A stretch of 64,000 nt of DNA from Syntrophus sp963665935 (GCA_963665935.1 OY762510.1:1488001-1552000), one strand, 5' to 3'; positions 1 through 9,439 are shown, counted from the stretch's first letter. Numbers and translations: made by a program. Notes: a model not told the origin generated them from the sequence alone.

Positions 1-242
1 GTCCTTTCGCCCTTCCCTCCTTATTTATCCCGGCTTTCTCTTATGATACGCAACCTGCTGACCGACAGGAAGAAATTCCTCCGATCTTCAGAATAGGGCA
101 TTCCTGTGGAATCATGTCCCCTGCCCGATTTATACTGTTCTGATTCTGAAGTTAGAGAGAGCAAACAGGGCGACCGTTTCCGTGTTGAATGCGTTATCGT
201 AATATGTTAAAGAAAATTCCGAATTTAATAAGGGAGTGCCCT

Positions 243-2831
243 ATGAACAGAAAATACACGCCTCAGGAAATTGAAGAAAAGTGGCAGCGATACTGGGAAG
301 AAACGGGGACCTTCAAGGTTACGGAAGATCCGGCCAAGAAGAAATACTACCTTCTGGAGATGTTTCCTTACCCCTCCGGCAAGATTCATATCGGTCATGT
401 AAGAAACTATACCATCGGCGATGTGGTGGCCCGGTACAAGCGAATGGAAGGGTACAACGTTCTGCACCCCATGGGCTGGGATTCCTTCGGCATGCCGGCG
501 GAGAATGCCGCCATTGAAAGGGGCATTCATCCCTCCCTCTGGACGAATGAGAATATCTCCCACATGAGAAAGCAACTCAAGCGGATGGGGTTCAGCTATG
601 ACTGGGATCGCGAGGTCTCGACCTGCGAACCGGAATATTATCGCTGGGAACAGCTTTTTTTCCTCTGGATGTTCGAAAAGGGCCTCGTTTACAAGAAAAC
701 CTCCAGCGTAAACTGGTGCCCCAAGTGTGAAACCGTCCTGGCCAACGAACAGGTGGAAGCAGGACTTTGCTGGCGCTGCGGTTCCGAGGTGATGGAAAAA
801 ATTCTCGATCAGTGGTTCTTTCGCATTACCTCCTATATCGATGAACTCCTGGAGGGATGCGACCGGTTGACGGGTTGGCCGGAACGGGTGCTGACCATGC
901 AGCGGAACTGGATCGGCAAGAGTTACGGCTGCGAGGTTTCCTTCCCCATGGCGGATGGAGCCGGCGACATCAAGGTCTTTACGACCCGTCAGGATACCCT
1001 CTTCGGCGCCACCTTCATGCTGATTGCCGCCGAACATCCCCTCGTCATGGAACTGGTCAGAGGGAAACCTCTTGAACAAGAGGCGATCGCCTTTGCGGAG
1101 GAAGTCAAAAAGCAGGACAAGCTGATGCGGACCTCGGATTATTATGAAAAACAGGGACTCTTTCTCGGCTGCTACTGCCTCAATCCGCTGACCGGCTGGA
1201 AAATGCCGATTTTTGCAACCAATTTTGTCCTTGCCGATTACGGCACCGGATGTGTGATGGCTGTGCCGACTCATGATCAGCGCGACTTCGAATTTGCCGA
1301 AAAGTTCAATCTCCGCAAGGTGGTGGTCATCTCGCCGCCGGGGCGGACCCTCGATCCGGAGACCATGACAGAGGCCTATGTGGAAGAGGGCATCCTCGTC
1401 AATTCCGGTCCCTTTGACGGGATGGAAAACCTCAAGGCACTGGATGCGATTGCCGATTATCTGATTGCCCGGGGAAAGGGAAAAAGGACCATCCAATACC
1501 GGCTCCGGGACTGGGGCATATCCCGGCAGCGATACTGGGGGGCGCCCATTCCCATGATCAACTGCCCGAAATGCGGCACGATGCCGGTTCCTGAAACAGA
1601 CCTTCCCGTCGTCCTGCCCCGGGATGTCGATTTTTCAGGGGAAGGGGGATCGCCCCTGGCGAGGCACCCCGAGTTCCTCAACACGACCTGTCCCGTCTGC
1701 GGCGGTCCGGCGAAGAGGGAAAGCGACACGATGGACACCTTTGTGGAATCCTCCTGGTATTTCGAACGCTACTGCTGTCCCGGCTTTGCGGAAAAACCCG
1801 GACTCAACCGGAAACAGGTGGATTACTGGATGCCCGTGGATCAGTATATCGGCGGGATTGAGCATGCCATCCTTCACCTCCTCTACGCCCGTTTTTACAC
1901 CAAGATGCTCCGGGATTTCGGTCTTGTCGGGGTGGACGAGCCTTTCACGAATCTGTTGACCCAGGGAATGGTCTGTAAGGAAACGACCCGCTGTCCGGAG
2001 CACGGCTATCTCTTTCCGGAAGAGGTCAATGAAGGCCGGTGCGTCCATTGCCAGTCCGAGGTGGTGATCGGCAAGACGGAGAAGATGTCAAAATCCCTGA
2101 AGAATGTCGTCGATCCAGATTATCTGGTCCGGCAGTACGGAGCGGATACGGCCCGGATGTTCTGCCTCTTTGCCGCGCCGCCGGAAAAAGACCTGGAATG
2201 GAGCGAACAGGGGGTGGAGGGATCGTTCCGCTTCATCGGGCGGACGTGGCGCATTGTCGTGGATTATCTGGATGATCTCCAGGGGATCGCTCCCTTCCGG
2301 GGAGGGGAGGAACTGGAAGGAGAACTGAAGAGCCTCCGTCGCAAGACCCATCAGACGATCAAGAAGGTCCGGGAGGATATCGGAGAGCGTTTCCACTTCA
2401 ATACGGCCATCAGTGCGATTATGGAACTGGTCAACACCCTCTACGGCCTGCCCCGACCGTCCCTCGAGGACCGCAAGGCCCTTGCCGTGGTCCGCGAGAC
2501 CATCGAGGCCATTGTGCTGCTGCTGGCGCCGATCGTGCCCCATCTGACCGAAGAGCTCTGGCAGATGCTTGGGCAGGAAGGGGCCTGTCTGGCCGATTCG
2601 CCACTACCGACTTATGATCCGGCAGTGGCTGCGGAAGATGAAATGATTATTGTCATCCAGGTTAATGGCAAAGTACGGGGCCGGATCACCGTAGCGCCGG
2701 ATGAACAGGAGGAAGAAATCAAGGCGCTGGCAATGAGCGATGAGAAGGTAACCCGTTTTATCGAGGGGAAATCCGTGGTCAAGCAAGTCTATGTGCCGAA
2801 GAAACTCGTGAACATCGTTGTGAAGGGATGA
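243..2831 (+). CDS. leuS: Leucyl-tRNA synthetase
   Basis: Class I aminoacyl-tRNA synthetase that charges tRNA-Leu in the cytoplasm. From the ATG at 243 the product is 862 residues, the usual bacterial LeuRS length. The HIGH signature is at residues 49-52 (KIHIGHVRNY) and KMSKS at 614-618 (EKMSKS). Two Cys-pair knuckles (CPKC...CWRC and CPKC...CPVC) match the zinc and editing-domain inserts of bacterial LeuRS. The frame is open back to an ATG at 189, but the ATG at 243 has an AGGGAG ribosome site just upstream and begins with the family-typical N-terminus (MNRKYTPQEIEEKWQ), so it is preferred. The stop overlaps an alternative upstream start of the lptE frame, suggesting co-transcription. Confidence 0.97.
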   Translation: MNRKYTPQEIEEKWQRYWEETGTFKVTEDPAKKKYYLLEMFPYPSGKIHIGHVRNYTIGDVVARYKRMEGYNVLHPMGWDSFGMPAENAAIERGIHPSLWTNENISHMRKQLKRMGFSYDWDREVSTCEPEYYRWEQLFFLWMFEKGLVYKKTSSVNWCPKCETVLANEQVEAGLCWRCGSEVMEKILDQWFFRITSYIDELLEGCDRLTGWPERVLTMQRNWIGKSYGCEVSFPMADGAGDIKVFTTRQDTLFGATFMLIAAEHPLVMELVRGKPLEQEAIAFAEEVKKQDKLMRTSDYYEKQGLFLGCYCLNPLTGWKMPIFATNFVLADYGTGCVMAVPTHDQRDFEFAEKFNLRKVVVISPPGRTLDPETMTEAYVEEGILVNSGPFDGMENLKALDAIADYLIARGKGKRTIQYRLRDWGISRQRYWGAPIPMINCPKCGTMPVPETDLPVVLPRDVDFSGEGGSPLARHPEFLNTTCPVCGGPAKRESDTMDTFVESSWYFERYCCPGFAEKPGLNRKQVDYWMPVDQYIGGIEHAILHLLYARFYTKMLRDFGLVGVDEPFTNLLTQGMVCKETTRCPEHGYLFPEEVNEGRCVHCQSEVVIGKTEKMSKSLKNVVDPDYLVRQYGADTARMFCLFAAPPEKDLEWSEQGVEGSFRFIGRTWRIVVDYLDDLQGIAPFRGGEELEGELKSLRRKTHQTIKKVREDIGERFHFNTAISAIMELVNTLYGLPRPSLEDRKALAVVRETIEAIVLLLAPIVPHLTEELWQMLGQEGACLADSPLPTYDPAVAAEDEMIIVIQVNGKVRGRITVAPDEQEEEIKALAMSDEKVTRFIEGKSVVKQVYVPKKLVNIVVKG

Positions 2832-2911
2832 AGGAAATCAAAGAACATCCAGCAGGGAAGAACCCTTTGGGAATTGGAGCGTGCCGGTCATCGTCGGGAA
2901 GAGAGAAGACC

Positions 2912-3463
2912 ATGAAAGAGATGGACTGCAAGAACGTGCGTTATCGGTTGGGACGGCTTTTGATCGTTCTGGTTCTGCTGTGGATAAATTCAGGGTGCGG
3001 CTATCACCTGGTCGCTGGTGAGGACAACATCGACTCGGCCATTCAAAAGGTCTTTGTCGACACGTTTGCCAACCGGACCAGCGAAGCCGGGCTTGAAAAC
3101 CTCTTTCGCAGCGCTTTCATGGATCAGGTGCTTCGGGGAGGCCGTTTTCAACTGGCCGGCAGCCGTGACGAGGCGGATGCCCTCATCCGGGGCAATATCC
3201 AAAGCCTGACCGACTCGCACCTCTCCTATAGCAAAACGGATCTTGCGGTGGAAGAGCGGGTCACCGTTGTACTGGATATCACTTTTGAGGAACGGGTATC
3301 GAAAAAGATTCTCTGGCAGAGTCGGAATTTCAGCTATTACAACGATTATAATGTCCTGAGCGGGCAGACAAGCAAGACGGAAGCCGAACGGAAAAGCGCA
3401 TTGGTAAAGTTGTCCAATGATGTAGCAGAAAGGGCGTACAGCCTCATCCTTTCAGGATTCTGA
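2912..3463 (+). CDS. lptE: LPS-assembly lipoprotein LptE
   Basis: Outer-membrane lipoprotein expected to plug the LptD barrel during lipopolysaccharide insertion. The 183-residue product has a basic N-terminus, a hydrophobic stretch (LLIVLVLLWINSGC) and a Cys followed by GYHL, the hallmark start of mature LptE proteins. A -3 residue of Asn instead of Leu makes the lipobox atypical. The frame is also open from 2828, where ATG overlaps the leuS stop; I chose 2912 because it follows a purine-rich ribosome site and places the signal peptide at the N-terminus. The leuS-lptE order is common in deltaproteobacteria. Function is assigned by family resemblance. Confidence 0.82.
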   Translation: MKEMDCKNVRYRLGRLLIVLVLLWINSGCGYHLVAGEDNIDSAIQKVFVDTFANRTSEAGLENLFRSAFMDQVLRGGRFQLAGSRDEADALIRGNIQSLTDSHLSYSKTDLAVEERVTVVLDITFEERVSKKILWQSRNFSYYNDYNVLSGQTSKTEAERKSALVKLSNDVAERAYSLILSGF

Positions 3464-3532
3464 AAGCTGTTGAACGCCCTGTATTGTGGATTGTGTTAAA
3501 TCAGGGAGAAAGAAAAGCGCTTCGAATGAATT

Positions 3533-3808
3533 CTAACCTTCGTTCGCAATCTGGACATTGACTTTGCGGGTCAGCCGGGAAATGTAGCGCGATGCCGTCT
3601 TCTGATGGTAAACGCCTTTTGCCCCTGCCTTGGCGATAACAGGAATAGCCTGCTGCAGGGCGCTTAGCGCTCCCTCTTTGTCCCTTGCTTCGACAGCCGT
3701 AAGTACGGATTTGATGTAGGTTTTAACCTTTGATTTGACTGAAACATTCCTCAGTCGGCGTTTTTCATTCTGCGTGCTTCTCTTTTCTGCGGATTTATGT
3801 GTAGCCAA
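3533..3808 (-). CDS. rpsT: 30S ribosomal protein S20
   Basis: Small basic 16S rRNA-binding protein of 91 residues with the S20 pattern: ATHKSAEKRSTQNEKRRLRN at the start and KGVYHQKTASRYISRL near the end. The start codon is TTG, preceded by a strong GAGGAGGAAG ribosome site. S20 genes of other bacteria (e.g. E. coli) also use UUG, linked to translational autoregulation, so the rare start is probably functional. The gene stands alone and converges with lptE. Confidence 0.95.
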   Translation of the reverse strand: MATHKSAEKRSTQNEKRRLRNVSVKSKVKTYIKSVLTAVEARDKEGALSALQQAIPVIAKAGAKGVYHQKTASRYISRLTRKVNVQIANEG

Positions 3809-4204
3809 GAATCTTCCTCCTCGTTAAGAGTTCAATAAGTAAATATGAACTTCTATATGAAACCCCTTTTCCTGTCAAGGTGAAATTGGGCCATTAAGGA
3901 ACTTTGGAATTTAGGCAGGGAAGAGAGATATTGCCAGATCGATGAGGCATGATTAAATTACAATTCAAAGTAGAGGCGTGATTTTTCCATTATAGTGGAA
4001 AGAATTTGAGATTTGGCTGAATTTATATTATATAATTAATACAATGCTGGATTAGGTGACCTGAAAAAATCGACAATGAATAAAGGGAACGTATTATCCT
4101 GGCTTAAAAAAGAGGATTGTTCCGGAATCGAAATTTGCATATTGCGATTCCGCAAAGTATGTAAATCCCGAAAAGGAGGGTATTCCTGATTAGGAAAACG
4201 GCTG
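3809..4204. other. Intergenic region between rpsT and clpS
   Basis: About 400 bp, AT-rich in the middle, between divergent genes. Besides the rpsT promoter candidate it holds, on the plus strand, TTGAGA at 4006-4011 and TATAAT at 4031-4036, separated by 19 bp, a weak clpS promoter candidate. A 37-codon frame at 4076-4186 has no good ribosome site and is not called. I see no RNA gene. Confidence 0.4.
3852..3878 (-). promoter_or_regulatory. Candidate sigma-70 promoter for rpsT
   Basis: On the minus strand a perfect TTGACA (3878-3873) is followed after 15 bp by TATAGA (3857-3852), about 45 bp upstream of the TTG start. The spacer is shorter than the optimal 17 bp. The call is inferred from sequence only. 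Confidence 0.45.
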
Positions 4205-4528
4205 ATGCACGAAGAACATGATTTTATAAGGAATTATGACCAGGAGCTGGACATCGGACATGAAAATGAGACTTTGAAGCCTCGAATGTACCGGGTTTTG
4301 CTTCACAATGATGACTATACCACAATGGATTTTGTCGTTTACATTTTGATGACCATTTTTCACAAACCGGCTGCAGAGGCCACCAGGATCATGCTGGATG
4401 TGCATCAGAAAGGGCAGGGGCTCTGTGGAATCTATACTTATGACATCGCGTCAACCAAAATAGCCCAGGTGCATTTTATGTCCAGGGAAAGGGAGTTTCC
4501 CTTAAGGTGCAGCATGGATGAGGCCTGA
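4205..4528 (+). CDS. clpS: ATP-dependent Clp protease adaptor ClpS
   Basis: Adaptor that binds N-degron substrates with destabilising N-terminal residues and delivers them to ClpAP. The 107-residue product has a disordered acidic N-terminus and the ClpS core: YRVLLHNDDYTTMDFVV, then EATRIMLDVHQKGQGLCGIY, with the Asn-Asp-Asp of the N-degron pocket intact. It lies directly upstream of clpA, the usual pairing. The SD-like AGGA at 4192-4195 is weak; a better AAAAGGAGG at 4171-4179 sits too far from this ATG, and a stop separates them. Confidence 0.95.
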   Translation: MHEEHDFIRNYDQELDIGHENETLKPRMYRVLLHNDDYTTMDFVVYILMTIFHKPAAEATRIMLDVHQKGQGLCGIYTYDIASTKIAQVHFMSREREFPLRCSMDEA

Positions 4529-4625
4529 AAGAGGAGCTCCTGAAAAGGGATTCCATCGGTCGGTTCGGCTGGATAAATTGACGGATCCGGCCAGAGGTAA
4601 GTTTTAAGGCGAGAGGTAAAAAATA

Positions 4626-6932
4626 ATGAGGCTTAGTGAAAACTTGAATCAAATTATTATGGCGGCCTATGCAGAAGCAAAATCAAGGCGCCATGAGTTT
4701 ATTACACCGGAGCATCTGCTCTATGCCGCGCTTTTCTTTGACGAGGGTCGCGATATTATCGAGAGGTGCGGGGGAGATCTGGGTCATTTAAAGAGTACCC
4801 TGGAAACTCACCTTCAAGATTCCCACGCCAGACTGAATGACTCCGATGCCGTTCAGTCTCTGGGCTTTCAAAGCGTTCTGGAGCGGGCTGTCTGGCACAA
4901 TTCGTCATCGCAGAAGGAGGTTCTGGATCTGGGGGATGTCCTGGTTTCAATCCTGGAAGAAAAGGAGTCTTTTGCCTCGTACTTTCTGGTTCAGGAAGGG
5001 ATCACGCGGCTCGTCCTGTTGAACTATATTTCTCACGGCATTCCGGCCATCCCTGAAAAAGGCTTTGAACATAACTCGGATCGTGAAGATCCGAGGACGG
5101 ATAACGAGCGGATTCATCGTGAACAGGAGAGTGTAAAGAGCGAGGTTCTCAAGGCCTTTACCACCGATCTGACCGCCAAGGCCATGGCCGGCGAACTGGA
5201 CCCGTTGATCGGGAGGGGAGATATCCTGGATCGAACCATTCAGGTTCTCTGCCGGCGGTTAAAGAATAATCCCGTTCATGTGGGGGAGCCCGGCGTGGGA
5301 AAAACAGCCTTGACGGAAGGGCTGGCTCAGCTGATCGTAAACGGCAAAGTGCCGCGGCGATTGAAAAATGCCAAGATTTATTCCCTGGATATGGGGTCCC
5401 TGCTGGCGGGAACGCGATTCCGCGGTGACTTTGAAGAGCGCATGAAGCGTGTTCTGGCCGAATTGAACAAACTGGACAATGTGATCCTCTTCATCGATGA
5501 AATCCATAACATCGTAGGGGCGGGGGCGGTATCCGGCGGCTCCATGGATGCCTCCAACATCCTCAAACCGGCGCTTGTCAACGGAAAACTCCGGTGCGTC
5601 GGTTCTACGACCTATGATGAGTATCGAAAGTATTTTGAGAAAGACGGCGCCCTGTCAAGGCGGTTTCAGAAGATTGAAGTTCCTGAACCGACCGTTGAGG
5701 AGACTTTTCAGATCCTCAAAGGGTTGAAGGAAAAGTATGAAGAGTATCATCATGTCTACTATACGGAGGCAGCCCTGCGGGCGGCCGCTGAACTGTCCGG
5801 AAAATTCATCAATGACCGGAGGCTTCCGGACAAGGCCATCGATGTCCTTGACGAGGCAGGGGCCGTTGCCAATATGAAGCCTACCGCTGATTATATCCGC
5901 CATGTGATTGATCAGCACGACGTGGAAAGAATCGTTGCCAAGATCGCCCGCATTCCGGAAAAGAATGTTTCCTCCTCTGAAGTCGAAAAACTGAGAGATC
6001 TGGAAGTCGAACTGAAAAGCACCATCTACGGCCAGGATTCGGCCATCGAACAGTTGGTCGAGTCGATCAAGCGATCGCGGGCAGGATTCCGCGAACCGGA
6101 CAAACCGATCGGCTCATTCCTGCTGGTTGGCCCGACCGGGGTCGGCAAGACGGAGCTGGCACGCCAATTGGCGGCATCGCTGGGAATTCCGTTGCATCGG
6201 TATGATATGAGTGAATATCAGGAGAAGCATACGGTCGCCAAACTGATCGGCGCACCTCCCGGCTATGTGGGTTATGAGGAAGGCGGACTTTTGACCGAGG
6301 ATATCCGGAAATCGCCCTATTCCGTGCTGCTCTTCGATGAAATTGAGAAGGCCCACAGTGATATTTTCAGCACCCTGCTCCAGATCATGGATTACGCCAC
6401 CCTTACGGACAATACGGGAAAAAAAGCCGACTTCCGGAATGTGATCATTCTCATGACTTCCAATGCGGGGGCGCGGGAAATCGGAAGACAGGCCATCGGC
6501 TTCGGTGGACAGGAAATCAACCGGGATGCGGTCTTTGTGGCCATCGAACGCATCTTCTCCCCGGAATTCCGGAACCGCCTCGATGCCGTGATTAATTTCA
6601 ATGCCCTGACCGATGAAGTGGTTTTGAAGATCGTGGAAAAGGCGATCCGCGACTTCAACAAGCAGTTGCAGGACAAGAAGGTTGAGCTGGAGGTTTCGGA
6701 TGCCTGTCTTGCCTGGCTGGCCCGCAAGGGTTATTCCCCGGAATACGGCGCCCGGGAAATTGCTCGACTTGTTCAGGACAAGATCAAACGGTTCTTTGTC
6801 GACGAAGTCCTCTTCGGCAGTCTGCAGCAGGGCGGCAAGGCCTATGCGGACATTGAGCAGGATGATGTTGTCGTCAAGGTGATGCAGGAACAACTCGAAC
6901 AGAAGGACCATGCCGATCTTCCGGCTCGGTAA
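4626..6932 (+). CDS. clpA: ATP-dependent Clp protease ATP-binding subunit ClpA
   Basis: Double-AAA+ unfoldase that feeds substrates to ClpP. The 768-residue protein has an N-terminal Clp repeat domain (about residues 1-140), a first AAA module with Walker A GEPGVGKT (220-227) and Walker B FIDEIHNI, and a second with Walker A GPTGVGKT (502-509) and Walker B LFDEIEKAH, then the D2-small domain. It lacks the long middle coiled coil of ClpB, which separates it from the disaggregase. It follows clpS by 97 bp and overlaps aat by 23 bp, so the three genes probably form one operon for N-end-rule proteolysis. Confidence 0.96.
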   Translation: MRLSENLNQIIMAAYAEAKSRRHEFITPEHLLYAALFFDEGRDIIERCGGDLGHLKSTLETHLQDSHARLNDSDAVQSLGFQSVLERAVWHNSSSQKEVLDLGDVLVSILEEKESFASYFLVQEGITRLVLLNYISHGIPAIPEKGFEHNSDREDPRTDNERIHREQESVKSEVLKAFTTDLTAKAMAGELDPLIGRGDILDRTIQVLCRRLKNNPVHVGEPGVGKTALTEGLAQLIVNGKVPRRLKNAKIYSLDMGSLLAGTRFRGDFEERMKRVLAELNKLDNVILFIDEIHNIVGAGAVSGGSMDASNILKPALVNGKLRCVGSTTYDEYRKYFEKDGALSRRFQKIEVPEPTVEETFQILKGLKEKYEEYHHVYYTEAALRAAAELSGKFINDRRLPDKAIDVLDEAGAVANMKPTADYIRHVIDQHDVERIVAKIARIPEKNVSSSEVEKLRDLEVELKSTIYGQDSAIEQLVESIKRSRAGFREPDKPIGSFLLVGPTGVGKTELARQLAASLGIPLHRYDMSEYQEKHTVAKLIGAPPGYVGYEEGGLLTEDIRKSPYSVLLFDEIEKAHSDIFSTLLQIMDYATLTDNTGKKADFRNVIILMTSNAGAREIGRQAIGFGGQEINRDAVFVAIERIFSPEFRNRLDAVINFNALTDEVVLKIVEKAIRDFNKQLQDKKVELEVSDACLAWLARKGYSPEYGAREIARLVQDKIKRFFVDEVLFGSLQQGGKAYADIEQDDVVVKVMQEQLEQKDHADLPAR

Positions 6933-7644
6933 AGAGGTCCTTTTCCCCCCTGTTTCCCTGGCGATGGAAAGCGGCCTCCTGGCGGTAGGCGGTGATTTAT
7001 CGCCTTATCGCCTGCTTGAGGCTTATCGACAGGGTATCTTCCCCTGGTATTCCCCTGGGGAGCCCATTCTCTGGTGGGCTCCCCAGCCTCGCTTTATTCT
7101 CTTTCCTCAGAAAATCGTTTCCTCCCGGAGCATGCGGCAGGTTCTCCGTCAGAATCGGTTTTCCATGACCCTGGATAGGCATTTTGAAGCGGTGATTTCC
7201 GCCTGCCGGAAAATCAGCCGTCCGACTCAGGAGGGGACCTGGATTACGGGGGAAATGGAGGAAGCGTACTGCATTCTTCATGAACTGGGATATGCTCATT
7301 CCGTGGAGACATGGCGGGGCCAAAAACTCGTCGGGGGACTTTATGGCGTTTCCCTGGGGGGCTGCTTTTTTGGCGAATCCATGTTTTCCCAGGAAAAAAA
7401 CGCCTCCAAGGCCGCGTTGATTTATCTCGCCAATCTTCTGGGGAAGCTCCGCTTTACCCTGATTGACTGCCAGGTTTATACCCCCCACCTTGCCTCCCTG
7501 GGCGGACGGTTTGTGTCCAGGGAAACCTTTTGCGAATTGATTCGAAAATCCCTGTCTCTGCCGACCCTGCGGGGCAACTGGTCCACCCATCCCGGATTGG
7601 CGGACAGACACACCGGGCAAGACTTTTTTAAAGAAAAAGCATAG
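6910..7644 (+). CDS. aat: Leucyl/phenylalanyl-tRNA--protein transferase
   Basis: Transfers Leu or Phe from charged tRNA to the N-terminus of proteins bearing N-terminal Lys or Arg, creating the N-degron read by ClpS. The 244-residue product shows the family blocks GLLAVGGDLSPYRLLEAYRQ, GIFPWYSPGEPILWWAPQPR and GGLYGVSLGGCFFGESMFS. The start overlaps the end of clpA by 23 bp, implying translational coupling. Together with clpS and clpA this puts the N-degron writer, reader and unfoldase in one transcription unit. Confidence 0.96.
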   Translation: MPIFRLGKEVLFPPVSLAMESGLLAVGGDLSPYRLLEAYRQGIFPWYSPGEPILWWAPQPRFILFPQKIVSSRSMRQVLRQNRFSMTLDRHFEAVISACRKISRPTQEGTWITGEMEEAYCILHELGYAHSVETWRGQKLVGGLYGVSLGGCFFGESMFSQEKNASKAALIYLANLLGKLRFTLIDCQVYTPHLASLGGRFVSRETFCELIRKSLSLPTLRGNWSTHPGLADRHTGQDFFKEKA

Positions 7645-7730
7645 AGGATATGGCCGTGCAAGCGACGGAAGCAAGGGAGTGCGGATGAGGGCCGATCGGC
7701 ATACTGTGCAAAAAGGGGAACTTTTATAAA

Positions 7731-7759
7731 TTGACAGTCCTTCTATTTTATGGTAGCAA
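7731..7759 (+). promoter_or_regulatory. Candidate sigma-70 promoter for the thiolase operon
   Basis: A perfect TTGACA at 7731-7736 is followed after 17 bp by TAGCAA (7754-7759), a moderate -10. It lies about 80 bp upstream of the thiolase start in a 191-bp intergenic region. Confidence 0.4.
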
Positions 7760-7835
7760 TCCTCCGTTTAGCATTAATCTGGTAGTTAGAGTTATGTGAC
7801 GGGATGAATTAAACAAAAAGATCAGGAGGAGATTT

Positions 7836-9002
7836 ATGAGTCGAGTTGCAGTTATTGGCGTAGGACAAAGCACCTTTGTTCGAAGCTATCCCGGTTCCAT
7901 AAGGGAATTAGCGTTTGAAGCTTACAGTGAAGCAATGAAGGATGCAAATATACAGAACTCGGATGTTGACGCCACGGTCATGTGCTCCGCCCCCGAGTAT
8001 GACAAGCAGAGATCCCCGGCCGGTGTCGTTGCCGAATACCTGGGCTTGAATCCTCAGCCGACATTCTATGTTGAAACGCTCTGTTCATCCAGTAGCACGG
8101 GATTGAAGCTGGCCTACTCCCTGGTTGCGTCCGGTCTTCATGACTGTGTCATGGTCCTGGGCTTCCAGATCATGTCCCAGCTGACCTCCAATGAATCCCA
8201 GGAAAGAATGGGCCGTGGTGCGGACATTCAGTGGGAATCAACCTTCGGCACAATGATGCCTGCATACTATGCCCTTCATGCACAGGCTCACTTCGCAAAA
8301 TACGGAACAAAGCCGGAAGATCTTGCAAACATCCGCGTAAAATCAGCAACATACGGCGTTCTGAATGACCGTGCCGTTTATCGGAAACCGGTGGCCCATG
8401 AAGATTTCCTCGATCCGCAGAAGATGGGCGGTCCGGTTGCCAGTCCTCTGCGCGTGGGTGATTGCTGTGCGAACGCCGACGGCAGCTCCTGTATCATCGT
8501 CGCCAACGAAGAAAAGGCGAAGAAATTCTGCAAAAAACCCATCTGGATCCTCGGCGTCGGCGCCGCTTCGGCAGCGGTCAACATGGTCGGGCGCGAATCT
8601 TTGAGCGGGTTGGCGGTCGGCATTGAAGCAGGTCGGCAGGCTTATAAGATGGCCGGCATCACGCCGAAGCATATCGATGTTGCCGAAGTCCATGACTGTT
8701 TCACCATTGCCGAAATGATGGCCATTGAAAACCTCGGTTTTGCGGAGGCGGGTGGCGGTCCTGAATTAGTCCGTGCAAAAGAGACCTATAAAGAGGGTAG
8801 CATCCCCGTCAACATCGACGGCGGGCTTCTTTCCAAGGGGCATCCCATCGGAGCAACGGGTGGTTCGCAGGTTCGGACCATCGTTCGGCAGTTAAGGGAT
8901 GAGGCCGATAATATTCAGGTGAAGGATCCGATGTTCGGTCTGGTTCATAACATCGGTGGTGTTGGCTTGTACGGTAGTGTGACTATTTTTGGGAGAGAAT
9001 AA
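7836..9002 (+). CDS. Thiolase family protein (SCP-x type acyl-CoA acetyltransferase-like)
   Basis: Thiolase-fold protein of 388 residues. The nucleophilic Cys is in ETLCSSSSTGLKLA, the VHDCFTIAEMM block carries the His region typical of SCP-x/thiolase-like proteins, and the GLLSKGHPIGATGGSQ block contains the C-terminal catalytic His. A strong ribosome site (AGGAGGAG) precedes the ATG. It is followed 2 bp later by a DUF35 OB-fold/zinc-ribbon gene. Such pairs form complexes that cleave or condense CoA thioesters, including ring-cleavage or side-chain products. The exact substrate cannot be read from sequence. Confidence 0.88.
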   Translation: MSRVAVIGVGQSTFVRSYPGSIRELAFEAYSEAMKDANIQNSDVDATVMCSAPEYDKQRSPAGVVAEYLGLNPQPTFYVETLCSSSSTGLKLAYSLVASGLHDCVMVLGFQIMSQLTSNESQERMGRGADIQWESTFGTMMPAYYALHAQAHFAKYGTKPEDLANIRVKSATYGVLNDRAVYRKPVAHEDFLDPQKMGGPVASPLRVGDCCANADGSSCIIVANEEKAKKFCKKPIWILGVGAASAAVNMVGRESLSGLAVGIEAGRQAYKMAGITPKHIDVAEVHDCFTIAEMMAIENLGFAEAGGGPELVRAKETYKEGSIPVNIDGGLLSKGHPIGATGGSQVRTIVRQLRDEADNIQVKDPMFGLVHNIGGVGLYGSVTIFGRE

Positions 9003-9004
9003 TC

Positions 9005-9439
9005 ATGGCTAAAGATAAAGATGTTCGCTTCAGTAAATTTGGGACGGTAAGCTTCACAGGTGTAACGCAGGTCAACGATTTTATCGATTACCTGGAACAG
9101 GGTAAGATCATGGGAACAGTGTGCAAGGACTGCGGCCAGAAATTTTTCCCGCCCCGCGCTCAGTGCTACAAGTCTCTGTCCAGCAATATGGATTGGTTTG
9201 AAGTTACCGGCAAGGGAAAGCTGGTTTCTTTCAGCACGCTCCGCTATGGGCCGACGGGCTTCACGGATGAACTGCCCTACACCATCGCCCTTGTGGATTA
9301 CGGCGAATACAAGGTATTCGGACGTATCGATCCGGCGGTTGCCAATCCTGACGAGACCTTGAAGGTCGGTATGGAGATGACGGCAAAGTCCGCCAAGACA
9401 TCCAACGGACAGCTGACCTATGTGTTTCAGCCTGCATAA
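9005..9439 (+). CDS. OB-fold / zinc-ribbon (DUF35) partner of thiolase
   Basis: A 144-residue protein with an N-terminal rubredoxin-like zinc ribbon and a C-terminal OB fold that probably binds the CoA moiety for the neighbouring thiolase. The knuckle reads CKDCGQKFFPPRAQCYKS: three of the four usual Cys are present, with Ser where the fourth normally stands. The OB part begins around VTGKGKLVSFSTLRYGPTGF. The gene starts 2 bp after the thiolase stop, so the two are translated together. Family assignment is firm; the reaction is unknown. Confidence 0.87.
   Translation: MAKDKDVRFSKFGTVSFTGVTQVNDFIDYLEQGKIMGTVCKDCGQKFFPPRAQCYKSLSSNMDWFEVTGKGKLVSFSTLRYGPTGFTDELPYTIALVDYGEYKVFGRIDPAVANPDETLKVGMEMTAKSAKTSNGQLTYVFQPA

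Noticed and set aside
225..1496. 423-codon minus-strand frame opposite leuS
   Set aside because: It overlaps the conserved HIGH-containing half of LeuRS and shows no family features.
4076..4186. 37-codon frame upstream of clpS
   Set aside because: No ribosome site, atypical composition and no recognisable product; likely chance in the leader region.
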